From assembly GCF_041321095.1 (NCBI RefSeq), contig NZ_JBGGWE010000004.1:124001-188000 (forward strand): a stretch of DNA of 64,000 bases, read 5' to 3'. This DNA comes from Fibrella arboris (GTDB lineage Bacteria; Bacteroidota; Bacteroidia; Cytophagales; Spirosomataceae). How positions within the stretch are numbered: the first letter of the stretch is position 1; each line of letters starts with the position of its first letter. A program made the position numbers and the translations under genes. Shown here piece by piece: positions 50,933-59,003 of the stretch. The notes beneath the pieces were generated by a model that was not told the DNA's origin, ran no database searches, and was given only the letters and a program-made list of their open reading frames with translations.

Positions 50933-51814
50933 ATGGCGCGTAAGAAAAAAAATGTGGGGGCCTACCCAACCGGCCGAATCCTGTTCAGTCTGACGCTGGC
51001 CCTGCTCCTGATTGGTGCCTGTGGGCTGCTGGCGATCCAGTCGAAACGGCTGGTTACCAATGTTCGGGAGGGTAATGAGGTACGGACTTTTCTGGATAAC
51101 GATCTGGATTCGACAGACCGGCTGAAACTGGCCTCCGTCATTGCCAGTCAGCCGTTTGTGGTCATTACGGCGGGGCAGCCGCAACTCAGGTACGTGTCGA
51201 AAGAAGAGGCGGCCAAAGAATTTATTGCTGAAACGAAGGAAGACTTTACCCAGTTTCTGACCGATAACCCGCTCCACGCGAGCTACCGGATTCGTCTTCG
51301 GGAAGATTACTTTGCCGAAGACAAACTGAAGGAAGTAAAAGCCAGTCTGGAAAAGATGGAAGGTGTTTTCGAGGTCGTTTACCCCGAAAATATGGTCGAC
51401 AATATCAACCGGAACATCACCAAAATTTATGCCGTCATGGCCGTATTTGCGCTGGTATTACTGATCATCATTGTCGTTCTGATGAACAACACGATTCGGT
51501 TGGCGTTGTATTCGCAACGGCTGCTGATTCGGAGTATGCAACTGGTGGGGGCAACAAACGGCTTTATTACCCGCCCGTTTCTGACACGCGGTTTAACGCA
51601 GGGGTTTATGGCCGGTATTATTGCGGCTATCGTTTTGTTCATTGGCTGGTATGCTGCTGTATTGAGTTTACCTGAGTTGAGCACCCTTACCGACGCCATG
51701 CAACTGCTTATGCTGGCGGGTGGGTTGATCGTTCTCGGGATGATCATTGGCTTGTTAAGTACCCTACAGGCCGTTCATCGGTACCTGGACCTCTCGCTCG
51801 ACGAGTTATACTAA
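50933..51814 (+). CDS. ftsX: Cell division permease FtsX
   Basis: Membrane part of the FtsEX complex, which couples ATP hydrolysis to septal peptidoglycan cleavage. It has 293 residues with four helices: one near the N-terminus (ILFSLTLALLLIGACGLLAIQ), then an extracellular domain with VSKEEAAKEFIAE and LRLREDYF-type segments ending VFEVVYPENMVDNINRNITK, and three C-terminal helices (AVMAVFALVLLIIIVVLMNNTIRLALYSQRLLIRSMQLVGAT is the FtsX hallmark). No ftsE is adjacent, which is usual in Bacteroidota. It heads the ftsX-DUF3098-uppP-truB-ribF cluster. The ATG at 50933 follows a promoter element by 4 nt. Confidence 0.93.
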   Translation: MARKKKNVGAYPTGRILFSLTLALLLIGACGLLAIQSKRLVTNVREGNEVRTFLDNDLDSTDRLKLASVIASQPFVVITAGQPQLRYVSKEEAAKEFIAETKEDFTQFLTDNPLHASYRIRLREDYFAEDKLKEVKASLEKMEGVFEVVYPENMVDNINRNITKIYAVMAVFALVLLIIIVVLMNNTIRLALYSQRLLIRSMQLVGATNGFITRPFLTRGLTQGFMAGIIAAIVLFIGWYAAVLSLPELSTLTDAMQLLMLAGGLIVLGMIIGLLSTLQAVHRYLDLSLDELY

Positions 51815-51904
51815 TCGTAGTTCGCGTTACCTGTTCGGCGTTTGACGTTGCTTATTCGTCCGAAACAGATGATGACACATTCAACAGTTCAATCGTTTAT
51901 TATT

Positions 51905-52201
51905 ATGGAATCTGTTCGCCCAAAATCGCCTAAAGCTGCGCCCGCTACGGGTATTCCAACTCCGATCCCGGCCAAGCCCACGCCCTCGTATGTGCCTGCA
52001 ATGCCGTTCGGGAAGGTTAATTTCCAGCTGATGATTGCCGGTATCGTAACGATCCTCGTTGGCTTCTTTATCATGACGATCGATACTGAACCGTTCGGGT
52101 TTGGCTTCTTCGGCCTCACACTCGGTCCGCTGATCGTAGCCGCAGGGTTCGTCATCGAATTCTTCGCCATTCTGAAAAAACCAGCGGAATCGGCCAGTTA
52201 A
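51905..52201 (+). CDS. DUF3098 small membrane protein
   Basis: A 98-residue protein with two helices. The start at 51905 (MESVRPKSPKAAP) is chosen because the longer frame from 51842 runs through the gap after ftsX. A Pro/Ala/Lys-rich N-terminus is followed by MPFGKVNFQLMIAGIVTILVGFFIMTID, the family hallmark with N-F/N-Y before helix 1, then FGFFGLTLGPLIVAAGFVIEFFAIL. Position between ftsX and uppP is conserved in Bacteroidota and suggests a role in envelope assembly or division, not shown. Confidence 0.9.
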   Translation: MESVRPKSPKAAPATGIPTPIPAKPTPSYVPAMPFGKVNFQLMIAGIVTILVGFFIMTIDTEPFGFGFFGLTLGPLIVAAGFVIEFFAILKKPAESAS

Positions 52202-52223
52202 GTGGTCTTTAGTCACCCGTTTG

Positions 52224-52279
52224 GGGAACACAAAGTGAGTAGCCTGGTTAGGCCGCTCGCTTTGTGTTCCCTTTTTTTG
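52224..52279 (+). terminator. Intrinsic terminator inside the ftsX-ribF cluster
   Basis: A 16-bp stem with one G-T pair (52224-52239 with 52256-52271) followed by seven T. It separates DUF3098 from uppP, which then has its own promoter. Confidence 0.87.
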
Positions 52280-52302
52280 TAGGTAGCCGGTTCTGTTCAT
52301 TG

Positions 52303-52310
52303 TAGCTTTG
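52303..52310 (+). promoter_or_regulatory. TAGCTTTG promoter element for uppP
   Basis: An exact TAnnTTTG match just after the terminator. The leader to the uppP ATG at 52388 would be about 70 nt. Confidence 0.55.
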
Positions 52311-52387
52311 CGCCCGGTTCAACCAGCCATCCTATTTGTCCTCTATCGCTCACTTGCCTTCAACCATCCCCCACTGCTGCTATTTCT

Positions 52388-53251
52388 ATGAGTTTGTTCC
52401 ATGCCATTATGCTGGCCATCATTGAAGGCCTGACTGAGTTTCTACCCGTGTCGTCGACCGGACACATGATTATTTATTCATCACTGGCTGGTATCAGTAG
52501 CGACGAGTTCACCAAGCTTTATACCGTCGATATTCAGTTTGGCTGCATCCTGTCAGTGTTAGTCCTCTATTACCGTCGTTTTCTGCGCGACACACGTACC
52601 CGTGCCGACATGGCCTGGTACAACGCGCTCCCAGACTTTGCACAGAAGCTGGTTAGCCCCGTTTCAGGGCAACTTGATTTCTACCTGAAATTGCTGGTCG
52701 CTTTCCTGCCCGCCGCTGTCATTGGCTTTCTACTCAACGATTTCATCGATAGCCTACTCGAAAACGTGGTAGTAGTGGCTATTTCACTCGTGATTGGTGG
52801 CGTCATCCTGGTATTCATCGACCGGATCATCGAGAAACAGGTTGACCGTGATAACGATATTACATTCCCCGAAGCCCTCAAGGTTGGTTTCTTTCAGTGT
52901 ATCGCCATGGTCCCCGGCGTTTCGCGCTCAGCGGCCACGATCATTGGCGGAATGACCCAGGGACTGACACGCCAGCAGGCGGCCGAATTTTCATTTTTCC
53001 TGGCGGTGCCAACCATGGCGGCGGCGTCGGGTTATAAGCTCCTGAAAACGTACAAACTCCTGCAACCCGCTGACTATCAGACCTTGCTGATTGGGAATGG
53101 CATTGCCTTTCTGGTGGGGCTGCTAGCTATTCGGGGATTTGTCGGTTTCCTGAACAAGTATGGCTTCAAAGTCTTCGGTTACTACCGCATCATTGTTGGC
53201 CTGGCTATACTTGGGCTACTGGCCGCCGGGGTGAAAATCGACATTCTGTAA
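52388..53251 (+). CDS. uppP: Undecaprenyl-diphosphate phosphatase (UppP/BacA)
   Basis: Recycles undecaprenyl pyrophosphate to the monophosphate used for peptidoglycan and other glycans; loss or excess changes bacitracin sensitivity. The signature motifs are EGLTEFLPVSSTGHM near the N-terminus and the second, FFQCIAMVPGVSRSAATIIGGM, with the catalytic Glu/Ser/Arg. It has about eight membrane segments in 287 residues, typical. It follows a terminator and a promoter element, so it can be expressed separately from ftsX, and is 5 bp from the frame that leads into truB. Confidence 0.95.
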   Translation: MSLFHAIMLAIIEGLTEFLPVSSTGHMIIYSSLAGISSDEFTKLYTVDIQFGCILSVLVLYYRRFLRDTRTRADMAWYNALPDFAQKLVSPVSGQLDFYLKLLVAFLPAAVIGFLLNDFIDSLLENVVVVAISLVIGGVILVFIDRIIEKQVDRDNDITFPEALKVGFFQCIAMVPGVSRSAATIIGGMTQGLTRQQAAEFSFFLAVPTMAAASGYKLLKTYKLLQPADYQTLLIGNGIAFLVGLLAIRGFVGFLNKYGFKVFGYYRIIVGLAILGLLAAGVKIDIL

Positions 53252-53267
53252 ATCAGTTGATCGCCCA

Positions 53268-53340
53268 GTCGCAGAGGGAAACGCAAGGGCGCCAAAGGCA
53301 CTTTTTCGTTTGGTTGCGTCATTGCGATTCCCTTTGCGAC
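53268..53340. repeat. 19-bp near-perfect inverted repeat before truB
   Basis: The arms 53268-53286 and 53322-53340 pair over 17 of 19 positions. It lies between the uppP stop and the truB ATG at 53359. Confidence 0.75.
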
Positions 53341-53358
53341 CTGGCGGTTGAACAACCT

Positions 53359-54069
53359 ATGGATCCAAACCAACCCGCTCCCGACCCCGGTCAACTCATT
53401 CTGATCGACAAACCGCGCGAATGGACATCGTTCGACGTGGTTAACAAGATACGCAGGGCCTGTAAGATCAAGAAGATCGGACATGCCGGCACGCTGGATC
53501 CGCTGGCTACGGGCCTGCTGATATTGTGTACCGGCAAGATGACCAAGCAGATCGACAGCTACCAGGCACAGGAGAAAGAGTACACAGGTACGTTGGTGCT
53601 GGGCAAAACCACACCTTCCGTCGATCTGGAAACAGACTTCGATGGGGAGTTCGACACGTCGGGCATTACGCATGAGCAGGTACGTGCCGCCGCCGCCCAG
53701 CTGACGGGTGAGATCCAGCAGATTCCGCCTATCTACTCCGCGATTCGGGTCAATGGCGAACGGCTCTACGAACGGGCACGACGGGGCGAAACGGCCGATC
53801 AGGTTGAGGGCGGGATTAAAAGCCGCACAGTCACTGTCTCAACGTTCAACGTAATGACGAATGATTTCCCGGTGATCGACTTCCGAATTGTCTGTTCGAA
53901 AGGGACTTACATCCGCAGTCTGGTACGTGATTTAGGCCTGTTGCTCCATAATGGCGCGTACATGTCTGTGCTGCGCCGTACCCGCATCGGCGAATTCGAT
54001 GTGAAAGAGGCTTATACTGTTGAGGGGTTCATTGACCACTATTTAAACGGGTCATCAGGTGGTCAGTAG
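53359..54069 (+). CDS. truB: tRNA pseudouridine(55) synthase
   Basis: Makes pseudouridine 55 in the T-loop of tRNAs. The start is the ATG at 53359 (MDPNQPAPDPGQLILIDKP); the longer frame starts with TTG in the inverted repeat and adds 34 residues without conservation. LILIDKPREWTSFDVVNKIRR and the catalytic GHAGTLDPLATGLLILCTG (Asp in TLDP) are unmistakable; later QQIPPIYSAIRVNGERLYERARRGE and CSKGTYIRSLVRDLG are the RNA-binding and family segments. The length of 236 residues is normal for Bacteroidota. Its 3' end lies inside the left flank of an inverted repeat. Confidence 0.96.
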   Translation: MDPNQPAPDPGQLILIDKPREWTSFDVVNKIRRACKIKKIGHAGTLDPLATGLLILCTGKMTKQIDSYQAQEKEYTGTLVLGKTTPSVDLETDFDGEFDTSGITHEQVRAAAAQLTGEIQQIPPIYSAIRVNGERLYERARRGETADQVEGGIKSRTVTVSTFNVMTNDFPVIDFRIVCSKGTYIRSLVRDLGLLLHNGAYMSVLRRTRIGEFDVKEAYTVEGFIDHYLNGSSGGQ

Positions 54070-54135
54070 TTGAGCTTGTCAGTAAGCAGTTACTCGTGGC
54101 AACACTTAACTGTTTACTGACAAGGAATGACCACC
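54058..54135. repeat. Inverted repeat overlapping the truB 3' end
   Basis: Inner arms 54075-54092 and 54107-54124 pair over 18 bp with one G-T pair. Outer arms GGTGGTCA (54058-54065) and TGACCACC (54128-54135) pair too; the left outer arm is inside the truB coding region, just before its stop. Confidence 0.8.
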
Positions 54136-54163
54136 CAAGGATACTAACTGACATTGTCTTATT

Positions 54164-55096
54164 ATGATCGTCCATCGCGGCATCGACAGCTTATCGCCTC
54201 TCCCCTACGCCGTTGTTACGAGCGGCACCTTTGACGGGGTTCATCTGGGGCACCAGACCATTCTCACGCGTCTCAACGAAGTGGCACGCGCGCACCCTGA
54301 CGGGCAATCGGTGGTGATGACCTACTGGCCTCATCCACGCACGGTGGTGTCTAACGATAGCCAGGACTTGCGTCTGCTGAGTACGCTGGACGAGAAAATT
54401 GACTTGCTGGAACAGGCAGGTGTTGACCACCTGGTCGTGATTCCGTTCACCCGGGCCTTCTCGCAACTTAGTTCGGAAGAGTTTATTCAGCAGGTACTGG
54501 TTGATCGACTGGGTACGAAGAAACTGGTGATTGGCTACGATCATCGGTTCGGCCGTGACCGCGAGGGTGGCTTCGATTATATTCAGGCGCATCAGGCCGA
54601 CTATGGTTTTGAAGTCGAAGAAATACCCCGGCAGGATATTGAAGCCGTCGGTATTAGTTCATCGAAGATCAGAACCGCCCTGATCGAAGGCAATATCGAC
54701 GCAGCCAATCGCTTTCTGGGCCGCCCCTATTCACTGACAGGTACGATTGTGAAAGGTCGTCAGCTTGGCCGCACGATCGGCTTCCCCACGGCCAATCTAC
54801 AGGTTGATGATGCCGTGAAGCTGATCCCGGCCAATGGCGTCTATGTCGTCGATGTGATCCAGGGCGGACAAACGCTGGGGGGCATGTTGAACATCGGTTT
54901 CCGGCCTACTGTGGCGGGTGAGCACCAGACGATCGAAACGCACATTTTCGATTTCAGTAAAGACATCTACGGTGAGCACATGACTCTGCAATTCAGGGCT
55001 TTTCTCCGCCCCGAGCAGAAATTCAACGGCTTACCCGCCTTAGTAGAACAGCTCCAACAAGACGAGCAACAGGCGCGGCTGGAATTGAAACACTGA
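54164..55096 (+). CDS. ribF: Bifunctional riboflavin kinase/FAD synthetase
   Basis: Makes FMN and FAD from riboflavin. The N-terminal FAD synthetase nucleotidyltransferase is marked by VTSGTFDGVHLGHQTIL (HxGH-like) and, further on, LVIGYDHRFGRDREGGFDYIQ and ISSSKIRTALIEG. The C-terminal riboflavin kinase holds IVKGRQLGRTIGFPTANLQVDD (the GxPTAN motif) and GMLNIGFRPTVAGEHQTIETHIFDFSKDIYGEHM. The length of 310 residues is standard. It closes the ftsX-ribF cluster; the gap to truB holds the inverted repeat. Confidence 0.96.
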   Translation: MIVHRGIDSLSPLPYAVVTSGTFDGVHLGHQTILTRLNEVARAHPDGQSVVMTYWPHPRTVVSNDSQDLRLLSTLDEKIDLLEQAGVDHLVVIPFTRAFSQLSSEEFIQQVLVDRLGTKKLVIGYDHRFGRDREGGFDYIQAHQADYGFEVEEIPRQDIEAVGISSSKIRTALIEGNIDAANRFLGRPYSLTGTIVKGRQLGRTIGFPTANLQVDDAVKLIPANGVYVVDVIQGGQTLGGMLNIGFRPTVAGEHQTIETHIFDFSKDIYGEHMTLQFRAFLRPEQKFNGLPALVEQLQQDEQQARLELKH

Positions 55097-55139
55097 TGTT
55101 GTCTTGCTTCGCGTTGCAGGCTTCGCGAGCTAGACAACA
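55097..55139. repeat. Short inverted repeat between ribF and glgP
   Basis: TGTTGTCT (55097-55104) pairs with AGACAACA (55132-55139), and an inner, bulged GC-rich stem (CTTCGCG/CGCGAGC) continues it. It sits between convergent gene ends and probably acts as a terminator. Confidence 0.55.
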
Positions 55140-55152
55140 CCGGTGTATACAA

Positions 55153-56814
55153 TCAGGCGTATACCTGCTCATAGTACTCCTGCGCCATACGGTCGGCGCC
55201 AAAGTAGGCGAGTACATCGGTCAGGCTTTGGCTTACCAATGCCTGCCAGTCGGCTGGGTGGTCGTAATACACAGGCAGAATCTGGTGTTCCAGCAGATCG
55301 AAAAAACCGTCCCGGTCGTGTGCGTCACGTACGTCGGCAGTGGCCTGAGGGTCGGCTTCCGGTACAATGAAGCTGTTCACGTTTGGCTTCGCAAATTCGC
55401 AAATCCAGCCATCGTTGGTCGATAGGTTGATGGCTCCATTCATAGCGGCTGTCATACCCGACGTACCCGAGGCTTCACGAGGGACAACCGGTGTGTTTAA
55501 CCACACATCAGCCCCATCTTTCAACGCCTTCGATAAAGCCAGTTCGTAACCCGTCAGCACAGCCATGTTCGGATGCAGGTGACTCCGGTAATGCAGTTTG
55601 TTGAAGTTCTGTTTAGCCCCTTCGTCAAACGGATACGGTTTCCCGGCCCAAATGATTTGGATCGGATAGTTCGGGTTATTCAGCAAACGCATAAACCGTT
55701 CCTCATCGTGAAGCAACAGGTCAGGTCGTTTATAGGCCGCAAACCGACGTGCCCAAACGATGGTCAGCACCGTGGGATCGAACAGTTTTCCCGCCTGATC
55801 AGCAATGATGTTCAATAGCGGTTGTTTCATTGCCCGCTTTCGCCTTGCCATGCCTTCAGCATCTTTATGGCGGTATGCTTCGGCCAGTTGGGTGTCGGCC
55901 CAATACCGATGATTCTGGGCGTTGGTTACGTGTTTAATCTCGCATATATCCGGGTATTGTCCCCACATTTTGCGGGCTACTTCTCCGTGCAGTTTCGATA
56001 CGCCATTGGCCCGGCGCGCCATACGTAAGGCGGCCAGCGAATGGTTGAACACATCGTCGTGAATACCCGTCAGTTCACGCACGTCGGCCAGCGACAAACC
56101 GCCAAAAAAACTCATGTTATCCAGAAAATGGATGTTATGCTTCTCATTACCAGCCTCTTCCGGTGTATGTGTTGTGAAAACGATCCGCTCCCGAAGTGTC
56201 TCTTTCGACTTACCAAACTGCTGGTACAGATGGAATGCGGCCGACACGGCATGGGCTTCGTTGAAATGATATACATCCGGGCTGTACTCAATTTCGTCCA
56301 GAAATTTAGCGCCACCCAGCCCCAACACCATACACTGTGCCACCTTAAGGCTAGGGTCATTATCATAGAGCCGGTATGAGATTGACCGGGCTTGCTCATC
56401 GTTCCCGTCCACGTCGGTAGTCAGAAAAAACATAGGAACGGTATTGAAGTGCTTCGGGTCCAGATAAAAGGCCCGTACCCAGATTGGCCGTCCGAAGACG
56501 TTGATCGTGAAGTAAGCCCCCGTGTCTTGCAGAAACGAGTAGATCTTCTCCCGAAAAAGAACGCCCATTGAGTTGTCGGGCATACGTACCTGATCGTAGT
56601 AGCCCTGTTTCCAGAGCATGCCAACACCAATCAGATTCTGCTTCAGGTCAGCGGCGCTTTTCATGTGCGACCCAGCCAGAAAACCCAATCCGCCCGAATA
56701 GGTCTTCAAGGCCTGATCAACAGCGAATTCCATCGAGAAATAAGCCACCGACGTAGAAAAACGAGGATCAAAACTGTATGGGTGCTGGAAAGCAGCAGGT
56801 AAGGTAGTTGCCAT
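55153..56814 (-). CDS. glgP: Alpha-glucan (glycogen) phosphorylase
   Basis: Releases glucose-1-phosphate from alpha-1,4-glucan. This is the short alpha-glucan family phosphorylase (553 residues, without the long N-terminal part of classic enzymes). VAYFSMEFAVDQALKTYSGGLGFLAGSH is the N-terminal hallmark, and DVYHFNEAHAVSAAFHL, TTHTPEEAGNEKHN, VWARRFAAYKRPDLLLHD and VVPREASGTSGMTAAMNGAINLSTNDGW follow. The last is where the pyridoxal phosphate Lys sits in long members; this short branch has SGTSGMTAAMNG in its place. It is monocistronic, minus strand, next to an SDR gene that also has its own flanking hairpin. Confidence 0.93.
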   Translation of the reverse strand: MATTLPAAFQHPYSFDPRFSTSVAYFSMEFAVDQALKTYSGGLGFLAGSHMKSAADLKQNLIGVGMLWKQGYYDQVRMPDNSMGVLFREKIYSFLQDTGAYFTINVFGRPIWVRAFYLDPKHFNTVPMFFLTTDVDGNDEQARSISYRLYDNDPSLKVAQCMVLGLGGAKFLDEIEYSPDVYHFNEAHAVSAAFHLYQQFGKSKETLRERIVFTTHTPEEAGNEKHNIHFLDNMSFFGGLSLADVRELTGIHDDVFNHSLAALRMARRANGVSKLHGEVARKMWGQYPDICEIKHVTNAQNHRYWADTQLAEAYRHKDAEGMARRKRAMKQPLLNIIADQAGKLFDPTVLTIVWARRFAAYKRPDLLLHDEERFMRLLNNPNYPIQIIWAGKPYPFDEGAKQNFNKLHYRSHLHPNMAVLTGYELALSKALKDGADVWLNTPVVPREASGTSGMTAAMNGAINLSTNDGWICEFAKPNVNSFIVPEADPQATADVRDAHDRDGFFDLLEHQILPVYYDHPADWQALVSQSLTDVLAYFGADRMAQEYYEQVYA

Positions 56815-56866
56815 AGATTACCGTTGGGAATAAACAATAAAGGAATGCGCTAACGGGCCTGGGTCT

Positions 56867-56939
56867 AACGCGAAAGGGCCCAACAAGTTCGCCTGTTGAC
56901 ATCGATTGTCTGAGCGAATCGTGTTGGACCCTTTACGTT
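56867..56939. repeat. Imperfect inverted repeat between glgP and SDR gene
   Basis: The arms 56867-56892 and about 56914-56939 (AACGCGAAAGGGCCCAACA against its partner TGTTGGACCCTTTACGTT) pair with several mismatches. It lies just after the SDR stop on the minus strand. Confidence 0.5.
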
Positions 56940-56959
56940 GACTGCTTCATTGTCGGTAC

Positions 56960-57970
56960 CTAAGCCAGTACTTTACTAACTGCTTCCTGTACACCATCAT
57001 AGGCTTTTCCGGCCTTGTACTTCGCTTTCCCGTATTGGTACCTGTACTTCAGCTTATCAAGCTCAGGTACGTTCCGATAAATCGCCGCCAGGGCAATGCC
57101 CGTCACGGCAATAGCCGCCAGACTTAGACCGATCGTCCAGGCTGATTCCTTGCTCTCCTCAGCGACTTGCTCTTTGGGTGTATTCAAGGTTCGCATCTGA
57201 CCGGCCAGCATCGCTTGCGGCGCTACATAGGCCATCATTTCAGTCACTTTATTTTTCACACCGCCGGGTACTACTTTGGCCTTACCAGCCATCAGTCCTT
57301 CGTAACCATCCCTGGCTACCATCGCAGCATCGTCGAGTATATCCGTTGCCAGGGTATTGGCCGCACCAGCTTTATTGAAAAAATCGGTATCGGTAGCGTT
57401 GGGCATCAGCGCCGTAATCGTCACGTTGGTGTCTTTCAACTCGTTCACCAGCGACTGCGTCAGATTCCAGATGTATGACTTCGTAGCCGCGTAGACCGCC
57501 TGTAGGGGAAACGGAGTGATGGAAACCAATGAAGCCAGATTCAGGATCTTCCCTTCGTTCCTCGCCACCATGTCTTTCAAAAACAACTTGGTCATCAGTG
57601 TGGTCGTCAGCACGTTCAGGTGGATCAGCGATTTCTCAGCTTCCCAATCCGTTTCGTTGGCAAACTTCCCGTAGGTCGACACGCCGGCGTCATTCACCAG
57701 CACATCGACCGTGATGCCCTTCGCTTTTACCTGATCGTAAACATCCTGCGCGGCATTTTCTTCCGACAGATCCTTACCAATAACCGTAACGCTTTCAGTG
57801 CCGTAGTTCAACTCGAACACTTCGCTCAGGCGGTGCAGTGTTTCTTCGCTGCGGGCAACCAGAACGAGATTGAACCCATCCTGGGCAAATAATTTGGCCA
57901 ATTCCTGACCTATTCCACTCGACGCCCCTGTAATGAGGGCAGTTTTGCCGGTTCCTTTTTTCTGATTCAT
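56960..57970 (-). CDS. SDR-family NAD(P)-dependent oxidoreductase with C-terminal helix
   Basis: A classical short-chain dehydrogenase. The cofactor motif TGASSGIG follows KTALI; VNDAGVSTYG is the NNAG-type element, and the catalytic Tyr-Lys is in YAATK with Ser in LASLVSITPF. Residues ~255-336 are an added C-terminal segment, with one helix (TIGLSLAAIAVTGIALAAIYR) and a charged, Lys/Tyr-rich tail (YRYQYGKAKYKAGKAYDG). So the enzyme is probably membrane-anchored. The substrate is unknown. A 42-bp stem with a 3-nt interruption lies just upstream on the minus strand. Confidence 0.88.
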   Translation of the reverse strand: MNQKKGTGKTALITGASSGIGQELAKLFAQDGFNLVLVARSEETLHRLSEVFELNYGTESVTVIGKDLSEENAAQDVYDQVKAKGITVDVLVNDAGVSTYGKFANETDWEAEKSLIHLNVLTTTLMTKLFLKDMVARNEGKILNLASLVSITPFPLQAVYAATKSYIWNLTQSLVNELKDTNVTITALMPNATDTDFFNKAGAANTLATDILDDAAMVARDGYEGLMAGKAKVVPGGVKNKVTEMMAYVAPQAMLAGQMRTLNTPKEQVAEESKESAWTIGLSLAAIAVTGIALAAIYRNVPELDKLKYRYQYGKAKYKAGKAYDGVQEAVSKVLA

Positions 57971-57981
57971 AACGTTGATGT

Positions 57982-58083
57982 GTAGTACCGAAACGGTCCG
58001 CCGCTGCGGCGCTAGCTTCGGTAAGAGATAATTGCTTGAACTACCGAAGCTGGAGCCGCAGCGGCGGACCGTTTCGGTACTAC
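57982..58083. repeat. Long inverted repeat (29 + 10 bp) between SDR and barrel-protein genes
   Basis: 57982-58010 pairs exactly with 58055-58083 (29 bp); after a 3-nt internal mismatch, 58014-58023 pairs with 58042-58051 (10 bp). The loop is 18 nt. It begins 4 bp after the 58087 stop of the upstream minus-strand gene and ends 11 bp before the SDR start. Confidence 0.9.
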
Positions 58084-58086
58084 AGA

Positions 58087-58782
58087 TTATTGTCTATTTG
58101 GCCGCCCAAAGAAGTAGTTGATGCCAAAGCGAAAACGCCCACCTTTGTTGCGGCCCGCCAAGGCATCAGTCTGGCTGAAATAATTGCTTTCGAGAGCCAG
58201 TTCAGCACCTAGATTACGCCGGATCCAAAGCATGGTTCCGATTTCGAGGTTGACACTTTGATACCTGGCTTTCTGATCCGCGCCGATATTGCTCGAGTGT
58301 TCGGTGCCAAAATTGTAGCCTACGCCACCAAACCCGCTGATGCGCGTACGGAATGGGTAATACCGGAGGAAAACGCCCGTCTGATTGGCCCGGTAGCTTG
58401 TGTTGAGGCGGCTGTCGAAGCTGAACTGAAGACCAGCCATCAGACCCGTGTTGAAGAAGTAGCCAGCACGGGGCGAAAAGGCCAGGTACGTTCCACTACC
58501 CGATCCGGTACCGAACCCAAGTGAGGCAGCACCCATGATGCTTCCTTTTTGAAACCAGGTGAGTTGATTCTGTTCCTGATACGACCGGCTTTCTTCATAT
58601 TCTTCCCGGACTTTCACTTTGGCCTTGTCGGTCGCCTGATTCACATCCTGCTTCACTTCGTCGGCTTTTTGGTTAATCCGTTCGCGCCGGGAAGCAGAAT
58701 CGGGCGGGGTACGGGTGTCCTGGGCAAAGCCGCTTGCCGTACAAACGGCAATAAGGGCGGCGGCGTAAAGAATCGTTTTCAT
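58087..58782 (-). CDS. Small outer-membrane beta-barrel protein
   Basis: A 231-residue exported protein. The start at 58782 (MKTILYAAALIAVCTASGFAQ) gives a clean signal peptide; the longer frame from 58818 adds 12 residues before it. A charged, alpha-helical N-terminal stretch follows (SRRERINQKADEVKQDVNQATDKAKVKVREEYEESRSYQEQ), then about eight amphipathic strands (LGFGTGSGSGTYLAFSPRAGYFF, GFGGVGYNFG, NLEIGTMLWIRRNLGAELALESNYF) and a final FRFGINYFFGRP. It looks like an OmpA-like barrel with an N-terminal coil. No function is known. Confidence 0.82.
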   Translation of the reverse strand: MKTILYAAALIAVCTASGFAQDTRTPPDSASRRERINQKADEVKQDVNQATDKAKVKVREEYEESRSYQEQNQLTWFQKGSIMGAASLGFGTGSGSGTYLAFSPRAGYFFNTGLMAGLQFSFDSRLNTSYRANQTGVFLRYYPFRTRISGFGGVGYNFGTEHSSNIGADQKARYQSVNLEIGTMLWIRRNLGAELALESNYFSQTDALAGRNKGGRFRFGINYFFGRPNRQ

Positions 58783-58846
58783 CGTTGAGTTGAGTAAAGT
58801 AATTTCTCTACTAACCAAGTAGAGTCCGTTTGGTTTGGCTTAAAAA

Positions 58847-58987
58847 GTTTCAGGTTCCAGGTTTCAGGTTCCAGGTTTCATGTTTCAAGTGCTCCGCTGA
58901 TCAACTAATGGTGAGTCAGCGGAGCACTTGAAACATGAAACCTGGAACTTGAAACCTGAAACCTGGAACCTGAAACCTGAAACTTCA
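58847..58987. repeat. Inverted repeat with heptad-word arms
   Basis: 58871-58900 pairs exactly with 58916-58945 (30 bp, 15-nt loop). Outside it both arms continue as 7-nt words, CCTGAAA and CCTGGAA alternating (about five on each side), out of register by a few bases. It lies between the barrel-protein start and the serC stop. Confidence 0.9.
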
Positions 58988-59003
58988 GCCTTAAAACAGG
59001 ACT

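Noticed and set aside
58847..58987. Heptad repeats resembling a small CRISPR-like array
   Set aside because: The units are 7 nt with no spacers and form one hairpin; no cas gene is present.
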